DNA from: an uncultured Bacteroidales bacterium | GTDB taxonomy: Bacteria > Bacteroidota > Bacteroidia > Bacteroidales > WCHB1-69 | Length of the DNA: 64,000 nt | NCBI GenBank assembly: GCA_900315245.1 | Contig: OMYJ01000011.1 | Coordinates: 1-64,000, forward strand | Reading direction: 5' to 3' | Shown here: one piece after another, positions 52,826 to 61,852 of the stretch | Numbering within the stretch: position 1 is the stretch's first letter | Layout: each line of letters opens with the position of its first letter | Notes under the pieces: generated by a model | Told to the model about the DNA's origin: nothing | Seen by the model: the letters and a program-made list of their open reading frames with translations, nothing else | The model's database searches: none | Translations under genes and position numbers: made by a program

Positions 52826-53530
52826 ATGAAAAACATTGTCATTCTGCTGTCTTTGAGCATCTTATTCTTCGGCTGCACGAAAGATTGGGGGACTCCTGTC
52901 ACCAAAAACTATCCCATCAACGGGGCTTACACAAAACTTGACGTGAGCAATGCCTTCGAGGTGACGGTCAGCGACCAAGTGACCGATGTGGTCGTCACCG
53001 TGGGCGATCTGGCGCACGAAAGAGTGGTGGTGAAAGTGGTGAACGGTGAATTGCAAATCGGATTCAAACCGAACACAATGTATAACGGAAAAGCCGCTGC
53101 CGTCATCCCTGCCACTGCCAACCTGTACGGCCTTGATCTCAGTGGGGCCTCTTCATTCACAGGAGATCTTAGAGGGAACAATGTGAACATAGAACTTTCC
53201 GGTGCGTCAACCTATCGGGGCACTATTGAAGCTACCGAACTGAACATTGACCTATCGGGGGCTTCGGATGCCATTATAAACGGTGTTTGCCAGACCAAGA
53301 TGGAGATAGACCTGAGCGGGGCCAGCACTTTGAAAGCGGCTGACCTTCCAGCTATGTCGATTTTTGGGGATATGAGTGGCGCCAGCGATGCCGATGTCAC
53401 GGTCTGCTCTGCTCTGAATGTCGAACTCAGCGGGGCCAGCACGCTCACGTACGGGACCTCCTCTGAAGAGTGTCATCCCAATGTCAACTGCCCTGCTTCT
53501 GGCGGCTCGGTTGTCAAACCGCGTAATTAA
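52826..53530 (+). CDS. GIN-domain (DUF2807) lipoprotein
   Basis: The 234-residue lipoprotein (MKNIVILLSLSILFFGCTKD) has a DUF2807 putative auto-transporter adhesin head domain (TKLDVSNAFEVTVSDQVTDV). It continues as a beta-helix marked by regularly spaced LSGAS motifs (at least five: LDLSGASSF, IELSGASTY, IDLSGASDA, IDLSGASTL, VELSGASTL). The family is common in Bacteroidota, at the cell surface, with no defined ligand. The gene is probably read on into the hydrolase at 53558, 27 bases away. Confidence 0.93.
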   Translation: MKNIVILLSLSILFFGCTKDWGTPVTKNYPINGAYTKLDVSNAFEVTVSDQVTDVVVTVGDLAHERVVVKVVNGELQIGFKPNTMYNGKAAAVIPATANLYGLDLSGASSFTGDLRGNNVNIELSGASTYRGTIEATELNIDLSGASDAIINGVCQTKMEIDLSGASTLKAADLPAMSIFGDMSGASDADVTVCSALNVELSGASTLTYGTSSEECHPNVNCPASGGSVVKPRN

Positions 53531-53557
53531 CGGCACTGCCCTATTGTTGATTGCCCT

Positions 53558-54298
53558 ATGGACTTCCATATTTACGGTACACAAAACAAACCAACCCTCC
53601 TCCTGCTCCCCGGCTTGGGCGTGTCGCATGAGATTTTCCTTCCGTTAATAGAATTGCTGAAGGAGGACTTCCGCATCATCACGGTGGATGTTGACGGATT
53701 CCTGCTCGGCAAGCCCTCCCGTTTCACCTCCGTCGATGACCAGGCGGCGCAGGCCATCCGCTATGTGCAAGTGAACCTTAGCGGACGGTTAGATGTCGCC
53801 TACGGTCTCTCGTTGGGCGGGAAAATCCTCTCGCGGATGCTGGAGCGCGACGAAATTGTGATCGACCACGCTATTATGGACGCCGCGCCGCTGTTGCCGC
53901 TACCCAAGTGGACGGTGGGACCGCTTCGCTACTACCAAGCTCTCAACGTGTGGACCTGCTATCATTGGACCGGTTTCTGGCGGTGGCTGTTCCACTCGCA
54001 CTACTTCGATGTGCTGCTGGATGAGGTGAAGAAAGTTTTTCCGTCGGACAAAACTCGCGCTGTTTTAGAAGGCTATAAATCGGTATATACCAACAAGTTG
54101 GAATCCATTCACGGAGCCGACATACACTACTGGTACGGCACCAAGGAGGCCTTCGTCGCCAAACCGCAGGCCAAGCATTTGCTCACGCTCTGCCCGGAAG
54201 CGCGCGTGGAGGTCTTCCCGAAGATGAACCACGGACAACTATTGGTGGACCACCCGGAGGAGGTGGCGAAGAGAGTAGAGATAATAGTTAATAGTTAA
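53558..54298 (+). CDS. Alpha/beta hydrolase
   Basis: This 246-residue cytosolic protein has the oxyanion-hole strand PTLLLLPGLGVSHEIF, the nucleophile elbow AYGLSLGGK (Ser in G-x-S-x-G), and a C-terminal FPKMNHGQLLVDHPEEVAK carrying the catalytic His. Substrate is unknown. It lies 27 bases after the GIN gene and 68 bases before the methyltransferase-like gene, that gap being filled by a dispersed repeat. Confidence 0.9.
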   Translation: MDFHIYGTQNKPTLLLLPGLGVSHEIFLPLIELLKEDFRIITVDVDGFLLGKPSRFTSVDDQAAQAIRYVQVNLSGRLDVAYGLSLGGKILSRMLERDEIVIDHAIMDAAPLLPLPKWTVGPLRYYQALNVWTCYHWTGFWRWLFHSHYFDVLLDEVKKVFPSDKTRAVLEGYKSVYTNKLESIHGADIHYWYGTKEAFVAKPQAKHLLTLCPEARVEVFPKMNHGQLLVDHPEEVAKRVEIIVNS

Positions 54299-54299
54299 G

Positions 54300-54342
54300 A
54301 GTTTTCCTTGAGCAGCCCCGATAGGGGCAACAGCTCGGTAGA
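54300..54342 (+). repeat. 43-bp dispersed repeat (copy of the gatE-leader element)
   Basis: Contains CCTTGAGCAG, CCCC-GATA-GGGG and GCTCGGTAGA. It is the opposite-orientation match of 38469-38512. Confidence 0.65.
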
Positions 54343-54365
54343 GATAACAATTAAAACGTTATAAG

Positions 54366-54866
54366 ATGAACAAATTCAAAGAAATCTTCGGGTACGCACT
54401 CGGCTTCGTGCTGTTTGTGGTGCTGATCCCCGTAATCATGTGGCTCTGTTCTGGTCGGCCCGCCACAGATGTCAATACCGCACAAGTCATCATCACGTTA
54501 ATTCTCGCTCTAGTAGGCTTGGCATTGAGCATCTGGGCCATCGTCTATATGCGTCGCGTGGGCGACGGCAACCCGATGGACGCCTTCGGTCATGAGGTCG
54601 CCCCGCGCACCAAACACCTGATGACCGACGGCCCCTACCGTCTCAGCCGCAACCCGATGCTGACCGGCATATTCGTCTATCTGATAGGCTGTTGCCTCTG
54701 GTTGTGGACTTGGCAGTCAGTGGTGGTGTTCTTAGTGTTCGTGGCCATTATGCTCGTGCAAGTGCGTACGGAAGAAGAACGTCTCCGCCGCGACTTCGGC
54801 GAAGAATACGAAAAGTATTGCAACCAGACAGGACGCTTTTTTCCAAAAATCCGAAAAAATAGTTGA
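54366..54866 (+). CDS. Isoprenylcysteine carboxyl methyltransferase family membrane protein
   Basis: The 166-residue protein has about four membrane helices and the ICMT/PEMT C-terminal pattern: GPYRLSRNPMLTGIFVYLIG, then RTEEERLRRDFGEEYEKYC. Bacterial members probably methylate small lipophilic or carboxyl substrates with SAM; the substrate is unknown. Its stop overlaps the ATG of the EamA gene (TGATG), so the two are coupled. A second family member lies at 59862. Confidence 0.9.
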   Translation: MNKFKEIFGYALGFVLFVVLIPVIMWLCSGRPATDVNTAQVIITLILALVGLALSIWAIVYMRRVGDGNPMDAFGHEVAPRTKHLMTDGPYRLSRNPMLTGIFVYLIGCCLWLWTWQSVVVFLVFVAIMLVQVRTEEERLRRDFGEEYEKYCNQTGRFFPKIRKNS

Positions 54867-55846
54867 TGTTTATAGGAGAATTGATTTCGTTGTTCGTTGC
54901 CCTTTCGTGGACCGCCACCGCCCTCTTCGCCGAGGTGGGTTCGAAGCGTATGGGCTCGTTGCCGTTCAATACGATCCGGATGACGATGTCGCTGTGCTTC
55001 CTCGTCCTCACCCTATGGTTGGTGATGGGCGTCCCCTACCCGCGCTACGCTGACGGCGGCACATGGAGCTGGCTGTTGCTCTCGGGCTTGGTCGGCTACG
55101 TCATCGGCGACTACTGCCTGATGCAGGGTTATATCCACATCGGGTCGCGCTTCGGGCAGCTCTTCATGACCCTTTCGGCGCCCACGGCGGCACTCACGGG
55201 ACGAATACTTCTTGGCGAGCAGATGCGCCCGGTCGCAATCCTTGGAATGGTCGTCACCCTGAGCGGTATCGCCCTGTCGATTCTCTCGAAAAACGATGAT
55301 TCGGAACATCACGGATTGCGTTTCAAGTTGCCCGCCAAGGGCATCTTCTACGCGGCGATGGCTGGCATCTGTCAAGGTTTCGGGTTGGTGCTCAGCAAGA
55401 TGGGACTACAACACTACGATGCGGCACTCACAGCACTCAATATTTCCCAAGACGCGGTCTTTGAGGGGGCGTTGCTGCCGTTGCCGGTCAGCATCTGCGT
55501 GCCCTTCGCCGCCACCACTATCCGCGCCTACATCGGGTTGGCGGGCTTCTTCCTGTCGTTGATGCTGTTCAGCAAGGACGGATTAGCGAAGCTGCACAGC
55601 GCCGTCCGCGACCGCAAGGCGATGTGGTGCGTGTTCGCCTCCACCATCTTCGGCCCATTCATCGGGGTCAGCGCATCTCTGTTGGCCACGATGTACACCT
55701 CCGCGGGCATCGCGCAGACCATCTTCGCCCTCACGCCCATCCTCATCATCGCCCCGGCGGCCATTCTGTTCCACCAAAAGGTGACCGTCCGCGAGGTCAT
55801 CGGTGCCGTCATCAGCGTGGCGGGGGTGTGTCTGTTTTTCGTTTAG
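54866..55846 (+). CDS. EamA/DMT family transporter
   Basis: The 326-residue protein has ten hydrophobic helices in two repeats of the EamA type: GELISLFVALSWTATALFAE at the start and GIFYAAMAGICQGFGLVLSK at the start of the second half. Helix ends such as LTGRILLGEQMRPVAILGMV and ILFHQKVTVREVIGAVISVAG are typical of the family. It probably exports a small metabolite, not identified. The ATG at 54866 overlaps the preceding stop; the TTG before it is not needed. Confidence 0.92.
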   Translation: MFIGELISLFVALSWTATALFAEVGSKRMGSLPFNTIRMTMSLCFLVLTLWLVMGVPYPRYADGGTWSWLLLSGLVGYVIGDYCLMQGYIHIGSRFGQLFMTLSAPTAALTGRILLGEQMRPVAILGMVVTLSGIALSILSKNDDSEHHGLRFKLPAKGIFYAAMAGICQGFGLVLSKMGLQHYDAALTALNISQDAVFEGALLPLPVSICVPFAATTIRAYIGLAGFFLSLMLFSKDGLAKLHSAVRDRKAMWCVFASTIFGPFIGVSASLLATMYTSAGIAQTIFALTPILIIAPAAILFHQKVTVREVIGAVISVAGVCLFFV

Positions 55847-55849
55847 TCA

Positions 55850-55915
55850 TCAGCAGAACTCGCTGACTTGCGAAGAAAAGAAGTCTGCGAAAATCTGCGC
55901 AGTCTGCGGGATAGT
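55850..55915. repeat. TCTGCG-rich intergenic repeat, copy 1
   Basis: ACTCGCTGACTTGCG followed by AGTCTGCG, ATCTGCG and AGTCTGCGGGA units, a member of a family also at 56815, 59780, 60538, 61469 and 63498. Confidence 0.75.
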
Positions 55916-55963
55916 ATCCGAGAAAATAGTACTTTTGCATCTCAAATTTCAAAGTGCAATAGA

Positions 55964-56806
55964 ATGAAAAGTCCCAAACTGATACTGCTCCTCGCAGTTG
56001 TGACGCTGACCGCCGTCTCCTGCGGTTCCAAGAAAGAAACCCCGAAAGAGGAAGCCCCAAAAATGCTGGTCCTTTACTACTCCCAGACCGGCAACACCAA
56101 GGCCGTGGCGGTGGAAATCGCCAACAAGCTCGGTGCCGACATCGAGGAAATCACGATGGTGAATCCCTACGATCCTGATTTCCAGGCGACCATCGACCGT
56201 TGCAAGAAAGATCAAGAGCAGGGCATCCTCCCTGAGATTCTGCCCGTCAAAGCGGACATCGCCAACTATGATGTCATCTTCCTCGGCTTCCCCGTTTGGT
56301 TCGGGACGTACGCGCCGCCGGTGACCACTTTCCTCAACAGCGCCGACTTCAACGGTAAGAAGATCGTGCCGTTCTGCACCTTCGGCAGCGGCGGACTGGA
56401 GTCCAGCGTAAAGGACTTGGCGGCGGCTGAGCCCGGTGCGGAGATCCTTCCCGGCTACGGAGTCCGCGCCGCCCGTTTGGAGGCGATGCCCCAAGAGGTT
56501 GACAACTTCCTGAAAGCCAACGGATTCCTTGAGGGCGAATACACCCCGTTGGCGGACTTTCCCGTGCAGCACGAGGCAAGCGCTGAAGAGGCCGCCATCT
56601 TCGACGCGGCTGTCGATGGTTACCCGATGATCCACGCCAAGGCCAAGACGGTAGCCTCCCGCGAGCTCCCCGACGGCACCGAATACCTCTTCACCGCCGT
56701 CAACCTTCCCCGCGAGGACAAGCCGGACATGCCCACCGACGAGATTCAGGTCTATGTGACGGTGGAGAAAGACAAAGCACCGGTGTTCACGAAGGTGATA
56801 CGGTAG
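55964..56806 (+). CDS. Flavodoxin-domain lipoprotein
   Basis: The 280-residue protein has a lipoprotein signal (MKSPKLILLLAVVTLTAVSC). A flavodoxin-like domain follows, with the FMN phosphate loop YYSQTGNTKAVA, DVIFLGFPVWFGTYAPPV and PFCTFGSGGLESSV. The C-terminal about 80 residues form an extra domain. An exported flavodoxin is unusual, because most are cytosolic, but lipoprotein flavodoxins occur in Bacteroidota. The start follows a TACTTTTG box at 55930-55937; the frame's earlier ATG lies in the repeat. Confidence 0.9.
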   Translation: MKSPKLILLLAVVTLTAVSCGSKKETPKEEAPKMLVLYYSQTGNTKAVAVEIANKLGADIEEITMVNPYDPDFQATIDRCKKDQEQGILPEILPVKADIANYDVIFLGFPVWFGTYAPPVTTFLNSADFNGKKIVPFCTFGSGGLESSVKDLAAAEPGAEILPGYGVRAARLEAMPQEVDNFLKANGFLEGEYTPLADFPVQHEASAEEAAIFDAAVDGYPMIHAKAKTVASRELPDGTEYLFTAVNLPREDKPDMPTDEIQVYVTVEKDKAPVFTKVIR

Positions 56807-56812
56807 TTTGCT

Positions 56813-56876
56813 TTCCCGCGGAACTCGCTGATTTTCGCAGAAAAAAATCTGCGTCAGTCTGCGAAGTTTGCGGGGA
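56813..56876. repeat. TCTGCG-rich intergenic repeat, copy 2
   Basis: CCCGCGGAACTCGCTGATTT at the left and AGTTTGCGGGG at the right, the same family as copy 1. The ends are roughly inverted (CCCGC/GCGGG). Confidence 0.75.
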
Positions 56877-56947
56877 AAAAATACGACAAACTGCAACCTT
56901 TTGACACTTTTGTGTCATTATTGTAAAGTTGTTTAAATGAACTCAAT

Positions 56948-58969
56948 ATGAAAAACATCTCCTTTGTGCTGGTTATCCTCTCGTTGCTGTTCTCGGGTAT
57001 GGCGCAGGAGCACGAAAACCGTGACTATCGTGCTGAACTTGATTTGCTGGGCGGTTTTCCCCTCTTCGCGCTCGCACCTGACGGAACCTGCTGGCTGACA
57101 TCGGGGCGGGGCAAAGTCTATTACACCGATGACATCCACTCCGACTGGCATTGCGCCTCACCGCTCTTTCTCGTTAACGATAACACTTGGATAACCGTAC
57201 ATCAGTTCTCTTTTATAGACACAAACACCGCCATGGCCGTCACATACGACGAATGGGGGAAAAGGAGTCATTGCTATCGCACTGAAGACCGTGGCAAAAG
57301 TTGGTTACAGCAAACCGTAAGCGGGGATGTTGTTCTCCAACAAGTTTGCACAGATGGCCAAGGTCATATTTGGTTGACTGGATCCGGCAAAGAAGCTGTT
57401 CTCTATTATTCCGAAGACCATGGCGTAACCTTCACGCCACTGGAACGGCCGGTTATTTCAACAGATTGGGTAAATGTCACGGCATTTGACATGCGCGACG
57501 GGCAGTACGGCTTAGCTGGAGTCAACATCAAGCACGACACCTTTCCGCTCATGCTGACGGAAGACAATTGGCGCACTTCAAAGCGGATTCCCTCTCCGTT
57601 AGGAGAAGGTAAAGAAATCAACAAGGTGCTGATATGGAATGATTTATGGGTGATTCGGCAAGGAAGAGAGGTCTATTACTCCTCTTCTCAAGATCTTCAG
57701 TGGCAGCGTTTTCCAGTCAAAGTCACGGATTTTTATCCTGACAGGGAACGCGGACATCTGATTGCCATCACCGACAATCTTGACTTGCTTGATTTCAGCT
57801 CCCCCACGGATTACCGGCCGTTCACCCGCGAACCGCTGCCCGCAAAGCCTGCAGAGGCCGCTGTCTATCACGGAAAATTGTATGTATGGACGGTCGGTGG
57901 CTTCCTCTGCAAGGCAGACGAGGATGGGGTGGTTTTCGCTTTCCGTGGCTATACTTCGGATGAGGGCATCGAAAAACCCTATATGGTGAGGGACGGCGGC
58001 CAGCAGCTTTGGGGCGTTGACTTCCGCAACACGCTCTGCTTCGCCGACAAATCGGATGGCAGATGGTATCGCAAGCAGTATCTCCCAATGGATGTCGAAA
58101 CATTCAAACTATTAAGTGACAGTGTGGCGCTGTTTTGGGACGGGCAGCGGCATTACACGTACTCCCTTGCCGACGATCAGCTGCGTCCTTACACCCTTTC
58201 CGCGCCTTTGGAGGGTTTTCTGAAAGCACCGATAATCGAGGTCGTTCTCTGCGGCGGGCTTACCAAATATCGTAGAGACACGGTCCGTTATCTTGTCACA
58301 TCTGACGGCGATCTGCAGGCGAGCCATGCCACGTTGGTCTTGGACCAGTATGATCCGTGCTTTCCGAAAGCCAACGCCAAATACAAACGGAAAAGCATAA
58401 AGTTCCCGCATACCGCCAGTCGTCACGAATTGGACAGCATTCTTCGCGACATCAACCGCGACTACACCCGCATTCCCAATATCACCGAATTTCAAATCAC
58501 CGAAAAAGACCGCCGGAAATACTACAAACTATTGGACGAATTGGACAAAAAGGACATGATGTATGTGTACCCCAGAAGAAGAACTAATGCTTTTGATTAT
58601 GATTATGCGGAGAATTTCTACCAATCAGTGCCAGATCGGATCGACACGCTGAGTGCCAACACAGTACGGAAAATCCTGTACAAAGATGAAAATTGGAGGA
58701 CGACTGGCGGAGTCTATTGGTTCGAGGTTCAGGTCATCAACAGCCGTCATGACACGCTCAGTTTTATCCATTTCAATTTGCGTAACGAATATGCCTGGTT
58801 CATCCCGTGGTTGACGGAATACAACGGCATACCGTTCCGGTGTTACAGCATGGCACTTTCACGCTGGGTGTCGGAGTGCCTTCCAGAGAAGTTTCACGTC
58901 AAGGGGAGTTTCGACAACGCCCGTTTCCTGCTGCAGATAGCGGACTATCTCTGGAAGCGGGAGGAATAG
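56948..58969 (+). CDS. Exported protein with N-terminal beta-propeller-like repeats, unknown function
   Basis: The 673-residue protein has a signal peptide (MKNISFVLVILSLLFSGMAQ). The first about 330 residues carry Asp-box/BNR-like turns (CYRTEDRGKSWLQQTVSGD, YYSEDHGVTFTPL, LTEDNWRTS) spaced as in a beta-propeller of the sialidase or photosynthesis-stability-factor type. The last about 240 residues, which include a charged helical part (ITEKDRRKYYKLLDELDKKD), match no family I know. I see no sorting tail, so the periplasm is the likely location. Confidence 0.85.
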   Translation: MKNISFVLVILSLLFSGMAQEHENRDYRAELDLLGGFPLFALAPDGTCWLTSGRGKVYYTDDIHSDWHCASPLFLVNDNTWITVHQFSFIDTNTAMAVTYDEWGKRSHCYRTEDRGKSWLQQTVSGDVVLQQVCTDGQGHIWLTGSGKEAVLYYSEDHGVTFTPLERPVISTDWVNVTAFDMRDGQYGLAGVNIKHDTFPLMLTEDNWRTSKRIPSPLGEGKEINKVLIWNDLWVIRQGREVYYSSSQDLQWQRFPVKVTDFYPDRERGHLIAITDNLDLLDFSSPTDYRPFTREPLPAKPAEAAVYHGKLYVWTVGGFLCKADEDGVVFAFRGYTSDEGIEKPYMVRDGGQQLWGVDFRNTLCFADKSDGRWYRKQYLPMDVETFKLLSDSVALFWDGQRHYTYSLADDQLRPYTLSAPLEGFLKAPIIEVVLCGGLTKYRRDTVRYLVTSDGDLQASHATLVLDQYDPCFPKANAKYKRKSIKFPHTASRHELDSILRDINRDYTRIPNITEFQITEKDRRKYYKLLDELDKKDMMYVYPRRRTNAFDYDYAENFYQSVPDRIDTLSANTVRKILYKDENWRTTGGVYWFEVQVINSRHDTLSFIHFNLRNEYAWFIPWLTEYNGIPFRCYSMALSRWVSECLPEKFHVKGSFDNARFLLQIADYLWKREE

Positions 58970-59058
58970 GGTTTACGGTAGTTTCCAAAATCTTCGGGAA
59001 AACCAATAAAAGTGTATTTTCGCGGCCTCTTATCAAACAAATTTCTAAACGTTAAAAA

Positions 59059-59769
59059 ATGAAAGAAAAGACTGCATTCATCACTGGGGCCAACAAAGGA
59101 ATCGGATTTGGCATAGCGAAACATCTCGGCTTGAGCGGCTGGAGAATCATCATCGGGGCGCGAAATCAGGAGCGTGCGGAGAAGGCCATCCGCGAGCTTA
59201 CCGCCTTGGGCATCGACGTGCCCGGATGGGTATGCGTGGAGCTGGCCGACCTTGCGAGCGTGGAAAACGCCGCCCGCGAGCTGAACGACAAACACCCTGA
59301 ACTTTCGCTGTTGGTGAACAACGCCGGTATCCCGGGTGACATGGGCGTGGACAGCCTCCATACGGAACTCAGCGACATCCGGGCAACCCTTGACGTGAAC
59401 TTCATCGGCACTTTCGCGCTCACCAAGCTGCTGATGCCTCTGCTTGCGAAGAACCACGGCCGGATTGTCAACGTCACCGTGCCGTCGGAAATCAGTCCCT
59501 ACTGGCACCCGTTGGCCTACGTGACGAGCAAGGCCGCCCAAAACGCCATGATGGGCGTGATGGCCATCGAGTTCCAGCAAAACAACACCCCGATGGAGAT
59601 TTTCTCGGTGCACCCGGGACCCACCACCACCGACCTCAACGGCAACATGAGTCTCCCCGGCTTCCACGACATCGACACGGTAGGTGAGAAGATGGCCGAG
59701 CTCATCAACGATGGTCAAAGCCACCAAGGCGAATTCGTGGAACTTTACCCGATTGTGAAAGAAGATTAG
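59059..59769 (+). CDS. Short-chain dehydrogenase/reductase (SDR)
   Basis: This is a 236-residue classical SDR. It has the NAD(P) motif TGANKGIGFGIAK, LLVNNAGIPG, VNFIGTFALTKLLMPLL and the active-site YVTSKAA (Tyr-x3-Lys); the loop GRIVNVTVPSE supplies Ser. An Arg in ARNQERAEKA after strand 2 suggests NADPH. The substrate is unknown. It lies between a hypothetical exported protein and a methyltransferase-like gene, with no pathway context. Confidence 0.94.
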   Translation: MKEKTAFITGANKGIGFGIAKHLGLSGWRIIIGARNQERAEKAIRELTALGIDVPGWVCVELADLASVENAARELNDKHPELSLLVNNAGIPGDMGVDSLHTELSDIRATLDVNFIGTFALTKLLMPLLAKNHGRIVNVTVPSEISPYWHPLAYVTSKAAQNAMMGVMAIEFQQNNTPMEIFSVHPGPTTTDLNGNMSLPGFHDIDTVGEKMAELINDGQSHQGEFVELYPIVKED

Positions 59770-59777
59770 CCGAATGG

Positions 59778-59843
59778 CTTTTTCGCAGAACTCGCTGATT
59801 TGCGCGGAAAATGATCTGCGATAGTCTGCGCAGTCTGCGGGAG
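59778..59843. repeat. TCTGCG-rich intergenic repeat, copy 3
   Basis: ACTCGCTGATTTGCGCGGAA followed by ATCTGCG, AGTCTGCGC and AGTCTGCGGGAGAA. Confidence 0.75.
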
Positions 59844-59861
59844 AAGCAAAACATAAAGGAT

Positions 59862-60533
59862 ATGACCACAAAACTCTTTTTCCAAGCCCTGACAAAGTTC
59901 CTCGCCGGATTGATACTGGTGGGGGCGTTGCTGTTTGTGTCGGCGGGCACCTTCGCCTACTGGCAGGGATGGCTTTTCATCGCCCTGCTGTTCGGGCCGA
60001 TGCTCATTGCGGGCGTGGTGCTGTTGCTCCGCCAGCCCGAGCTGTTGCGCAAACGGTTGGATGCCAAAGAGAAACAAGGGGAACAGAAGTGGGTGGTCGC
60101 GTTAAGCGGCCTGATGTTCCTCGCAATGTTCGTGGTGGCCGGCCTCAACTATCGTTTCCAATGGTGTCTCTTGCCGGATTGGGCGGTATATGTGGCCTCC
60201 GTGGTGTTCCTGATCGGCTACGCCCTCTACGCCGAGGTGCTCCGCGAGAACGTCTGGCTGTCGCGCACCATCGAAGTGCAGGAGCATCAGAAGGTAGTGG
60301 ACACGGGGCTGTACGGCATTGTCCGGCATCCGATGTACGCCGCCACATTGGTACTTTTCCTCGCTATGCCCATGGTGTTGGCTTCCCCGTGGTCGTTTCT
60401 GATTATGCTGCTCTACATCCCCATCATCGCCAAGCGTATCCGCAACGAGGAGACCGTCTTGGAGCAGGGACTTGAAGGGTACACGGAGTATAAACAGAAA
60501 GTTCGCTACAAAGTGATTCCGTTTGTGTGGTAG
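59862..60533 (+). CDS. Isoprenylcysteine carboxyl methyltransferase-like membrane protein (second)
   Basis: The 223-residue protein has about five membrane helices and the ICMT-type motif TGLYGIVRHPMYAATLVLFL, then IRNEETVLEQGLEGYTEYK. An AAGGA ribosome-binding site 1 base from ATG supports the start; earlier codons come from the repeat. It is longer than the family member at 54366 by an extra N-terminal helix pair. The substrate is unknown. Confidence 0.9.
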   Translation: MTTKLFFQALTKFLAGLILVGALLFVSAGTFAYWQGWLFIALLFGPMLIAGVVLLLRQPELLRKRLDAKEKQGEQKWVVALSGLMFLAMFVVAGLNYRFQWCLLPDWAVYVASVVFLIGYALYAEVLRENVWLSRTIEVQEHQKVVDTGLYGIVRHPMYAATLVLFLAMPMVLASPWSFLIMLLYIPIIAKRIRNEETVLEQGLEGYTEYKQKVRYKVIPFVW

Positions 60534-60537
60534 TGAG

Positions 60538-60605
60538 ATGCCCGCGGAATCTGCTGATTTGCGCAGAAAAAAGGTCTGCATCAGTCTGCGAAGTCTGCGG
60601 GAGAA
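60538..60605. repeat. TCTGCG-rich intergenic repeat, copy 4
   Basis: CCCGCGGAATCTGCTGATTT at the left and AGTCTGCGGGAGAAA at the right, between two convergent genes. Confidence 0.75.
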
Positions 60606-60606
60606 A

Positions 60607-61425
60607 CTATTTCAGCGCCCCGACCGGACACGCCTTCTTGCACTGTTGGCAGAGGATGCACTCGGTGGCGTTCTTCCGCTTGCGCGAGTTGTTGTTGACC
60701 TCCACCTCCATCGGACAGACTTTCAGGCACTTGTCGCAATGGATGCACTTCTCCTCATCGCACTTGATGCGCAGTAACGAGAAGTAGCTCATCGGTTTGA
60801 GGAACACCGTGATCGGGCAGATGTACTTGCAGAAGGCGCGGTTGTCCTTCAACACGACAGCCAGGACGATTCCGACGGCGTAGTAGAGCACATTCCCGGC
60901 CACGAAAAGGTAGAACATCGTGGTTTTGTCGGCTTTGCCGAGGCACATCAGCAGGATGACGATGGCGAGCGACAGCGCGAACATCACATAGCGCACCCAT
61001 CCGAAGGATTTCCGTGGTTTCGCGGGCTGCTTGTACGGCAACAGGTCGAGAATCATCGCGGTCCAGCAGGCAAACCCGCACCAGCCGCGCCCGAACAGCA
61101 ATGGTCCGAAGATCTTTGCAATGAGGTAATGCAGCACCCCCGCCCCGACGACCCCGGAGAGCAGGTAGTACCAGAATCCCTCCATCTGCATATTCTCGCG
61201 ACAGATGAGCCCGAGGAACACCAAAATGTAGCTGCCAACGGTGAACTGCACGAACTCGCGGGCGTGTTTCCACCCCGCCGCCATCAATATTCCCCCGACA
61301 CCGAGGCAGATGCCGATGTAAGAAAAGTTCAACAGAAAGAAGAGATTTCCTGTTGAGAGCCAAAGCGATACGGCAATGACCTCGAAAATGGCGAACAGGA
61401 GGATGGGGGTTCTGTATTTCTTCAT
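60607..61425 (-). CDS. 4Fe-4S ferredoxin-type membrane protein (NapH/YccM-like)
   Basis: The 272-residue protein has about six membrane helices, then two 4Fe-4S motifs near the C-terminus (CIHCDKCLKVCP and CILCQQCKKACP). Two further short Cys motifs, GRGWCGFACW and CKYICP, are the marks of the NapH/NosR/YccM group. Such proteins pass electrons between quinone and cytosolic or periplasmic partners; the partner here is unknown. It is a candidate redox partner but is not RnfB. It is single-gene and convergent with 59862. Confidence 0.9.
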   Translation of the reverse strand: MKKYRTPILLFAIFEVIAVSLWLSTGNLFFLLNFSYIGICLGVGGILMAAGWKHAREFVQFTVGSYILVFLGLICRENMQMEGFWYYLLSGVVGAGVLHYLIAKIFGPLLFGRGWCGFACWTAMILDLLPYKQPAKPRKSFGWVRYVMFALSLAIVILLMCLGKADKTTMFYLFVAGNVLYYAVGIVLAVVLKDNRAFCKYICPITVFLKPMSYFSLLRIKCDEEKCIHCDKCLKVCPMEVEVNNNSRKRKNATECILCQQCKKACPVGALK

Positions 61426-61468
61426 AACGGGATGTTTTTATGGGCGCGAAAATAGGAAAAATATTTTC

Positions 61469-61495
61469 CCGCAAAACTCGCAGACTTGCGCTTTG
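61469..61495. repeat. TCTGCG-family repeat, partial copy
   Basis: CCCGCAAAACTCGCAGACTT is the left half of the repeat only. Confidence 0.5.
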
Positions 61496-61564
61496 ACATA
61501 GTGGTTCGTTATTTTTGACAAAAATACATTTTTTAGACAATCTGCTTTCTATCCGAAAAAGTAT

Positions 61565-61572
61565 TATCTTTG
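61565..61572 (+). promoter_or_regulatory. Promoter -7 box (TATCTTTG) for the RHH/YafQ pair
   Basis: TATCTTTGCAGCCG, 28 bases before the ATG at 61601, matches the Bacteroidota box. Confidence 0.65.
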
Positions 61573-61600
61573 CAGCCGAAAATATTTAATTGTATTACAA

Positions 61601-61852
61601 ATGGAAACTATTGTAAGAAAGAACACTTCGTTCCGTCTTAGAACAGACCTGTTGGAACGGCTGAAACAAAATGCCGCCAAGGTGAACAGAACGCTTAACA
61701 ACTATGTGGAAAGCGTTCTGCTTGACGTGGTTTATGATGAGCCCAACGATATAACAAAAGCGGCTATCGCAGAAGCCATGTCAGGGCGTAACCAAAATAA
61801 GGTCTATGATAGTGTGGACGACTTGTTAGATGATTTGAGTGCGACAGAATGA
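61601..61852 (+). CDS. Ribbon-helix-helix antitoxin (RelB/DinJ-like role)
   Basis: The 83-residue protein has a short strand then helices (TSFRLRTDLLERLKQNAAKV, NRTLNNYVESVLLDVV), the ribbon-helix-helix DNA-binding pattern. An acidic tail (VYDSVDDLLDDLSATE) probably binds the toxin. It overlaps the toxin gene by 4 bases (ATGA). Such antitoxins repress their own promoter. Confidence 0.9.
   Translation: METIVRKNTSFRLRTDLLERLKQNAAKVNRTLNNYVESVLLDVVYDEPNDITKAAIAEAMSGRNQNKVYDSVDDLLDDLSATE

Noticed and set aside
57580..57620. SPLGEG-encoding palindrome inside the 673-residue gene as an inserted repeat
   Set aside because: CTCTCC-GTTA-GGAGAAGG is a short imperfect stem with no second copy I could find in the window.
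60755..61540. 261-residue minus-strand ORF overlapping the ferredoxin-type gene
   Set aside because: It is in a different frame from the protein with clear 4Fe-4S and membrane motifs, and its text is Arg/His-rich shadow.
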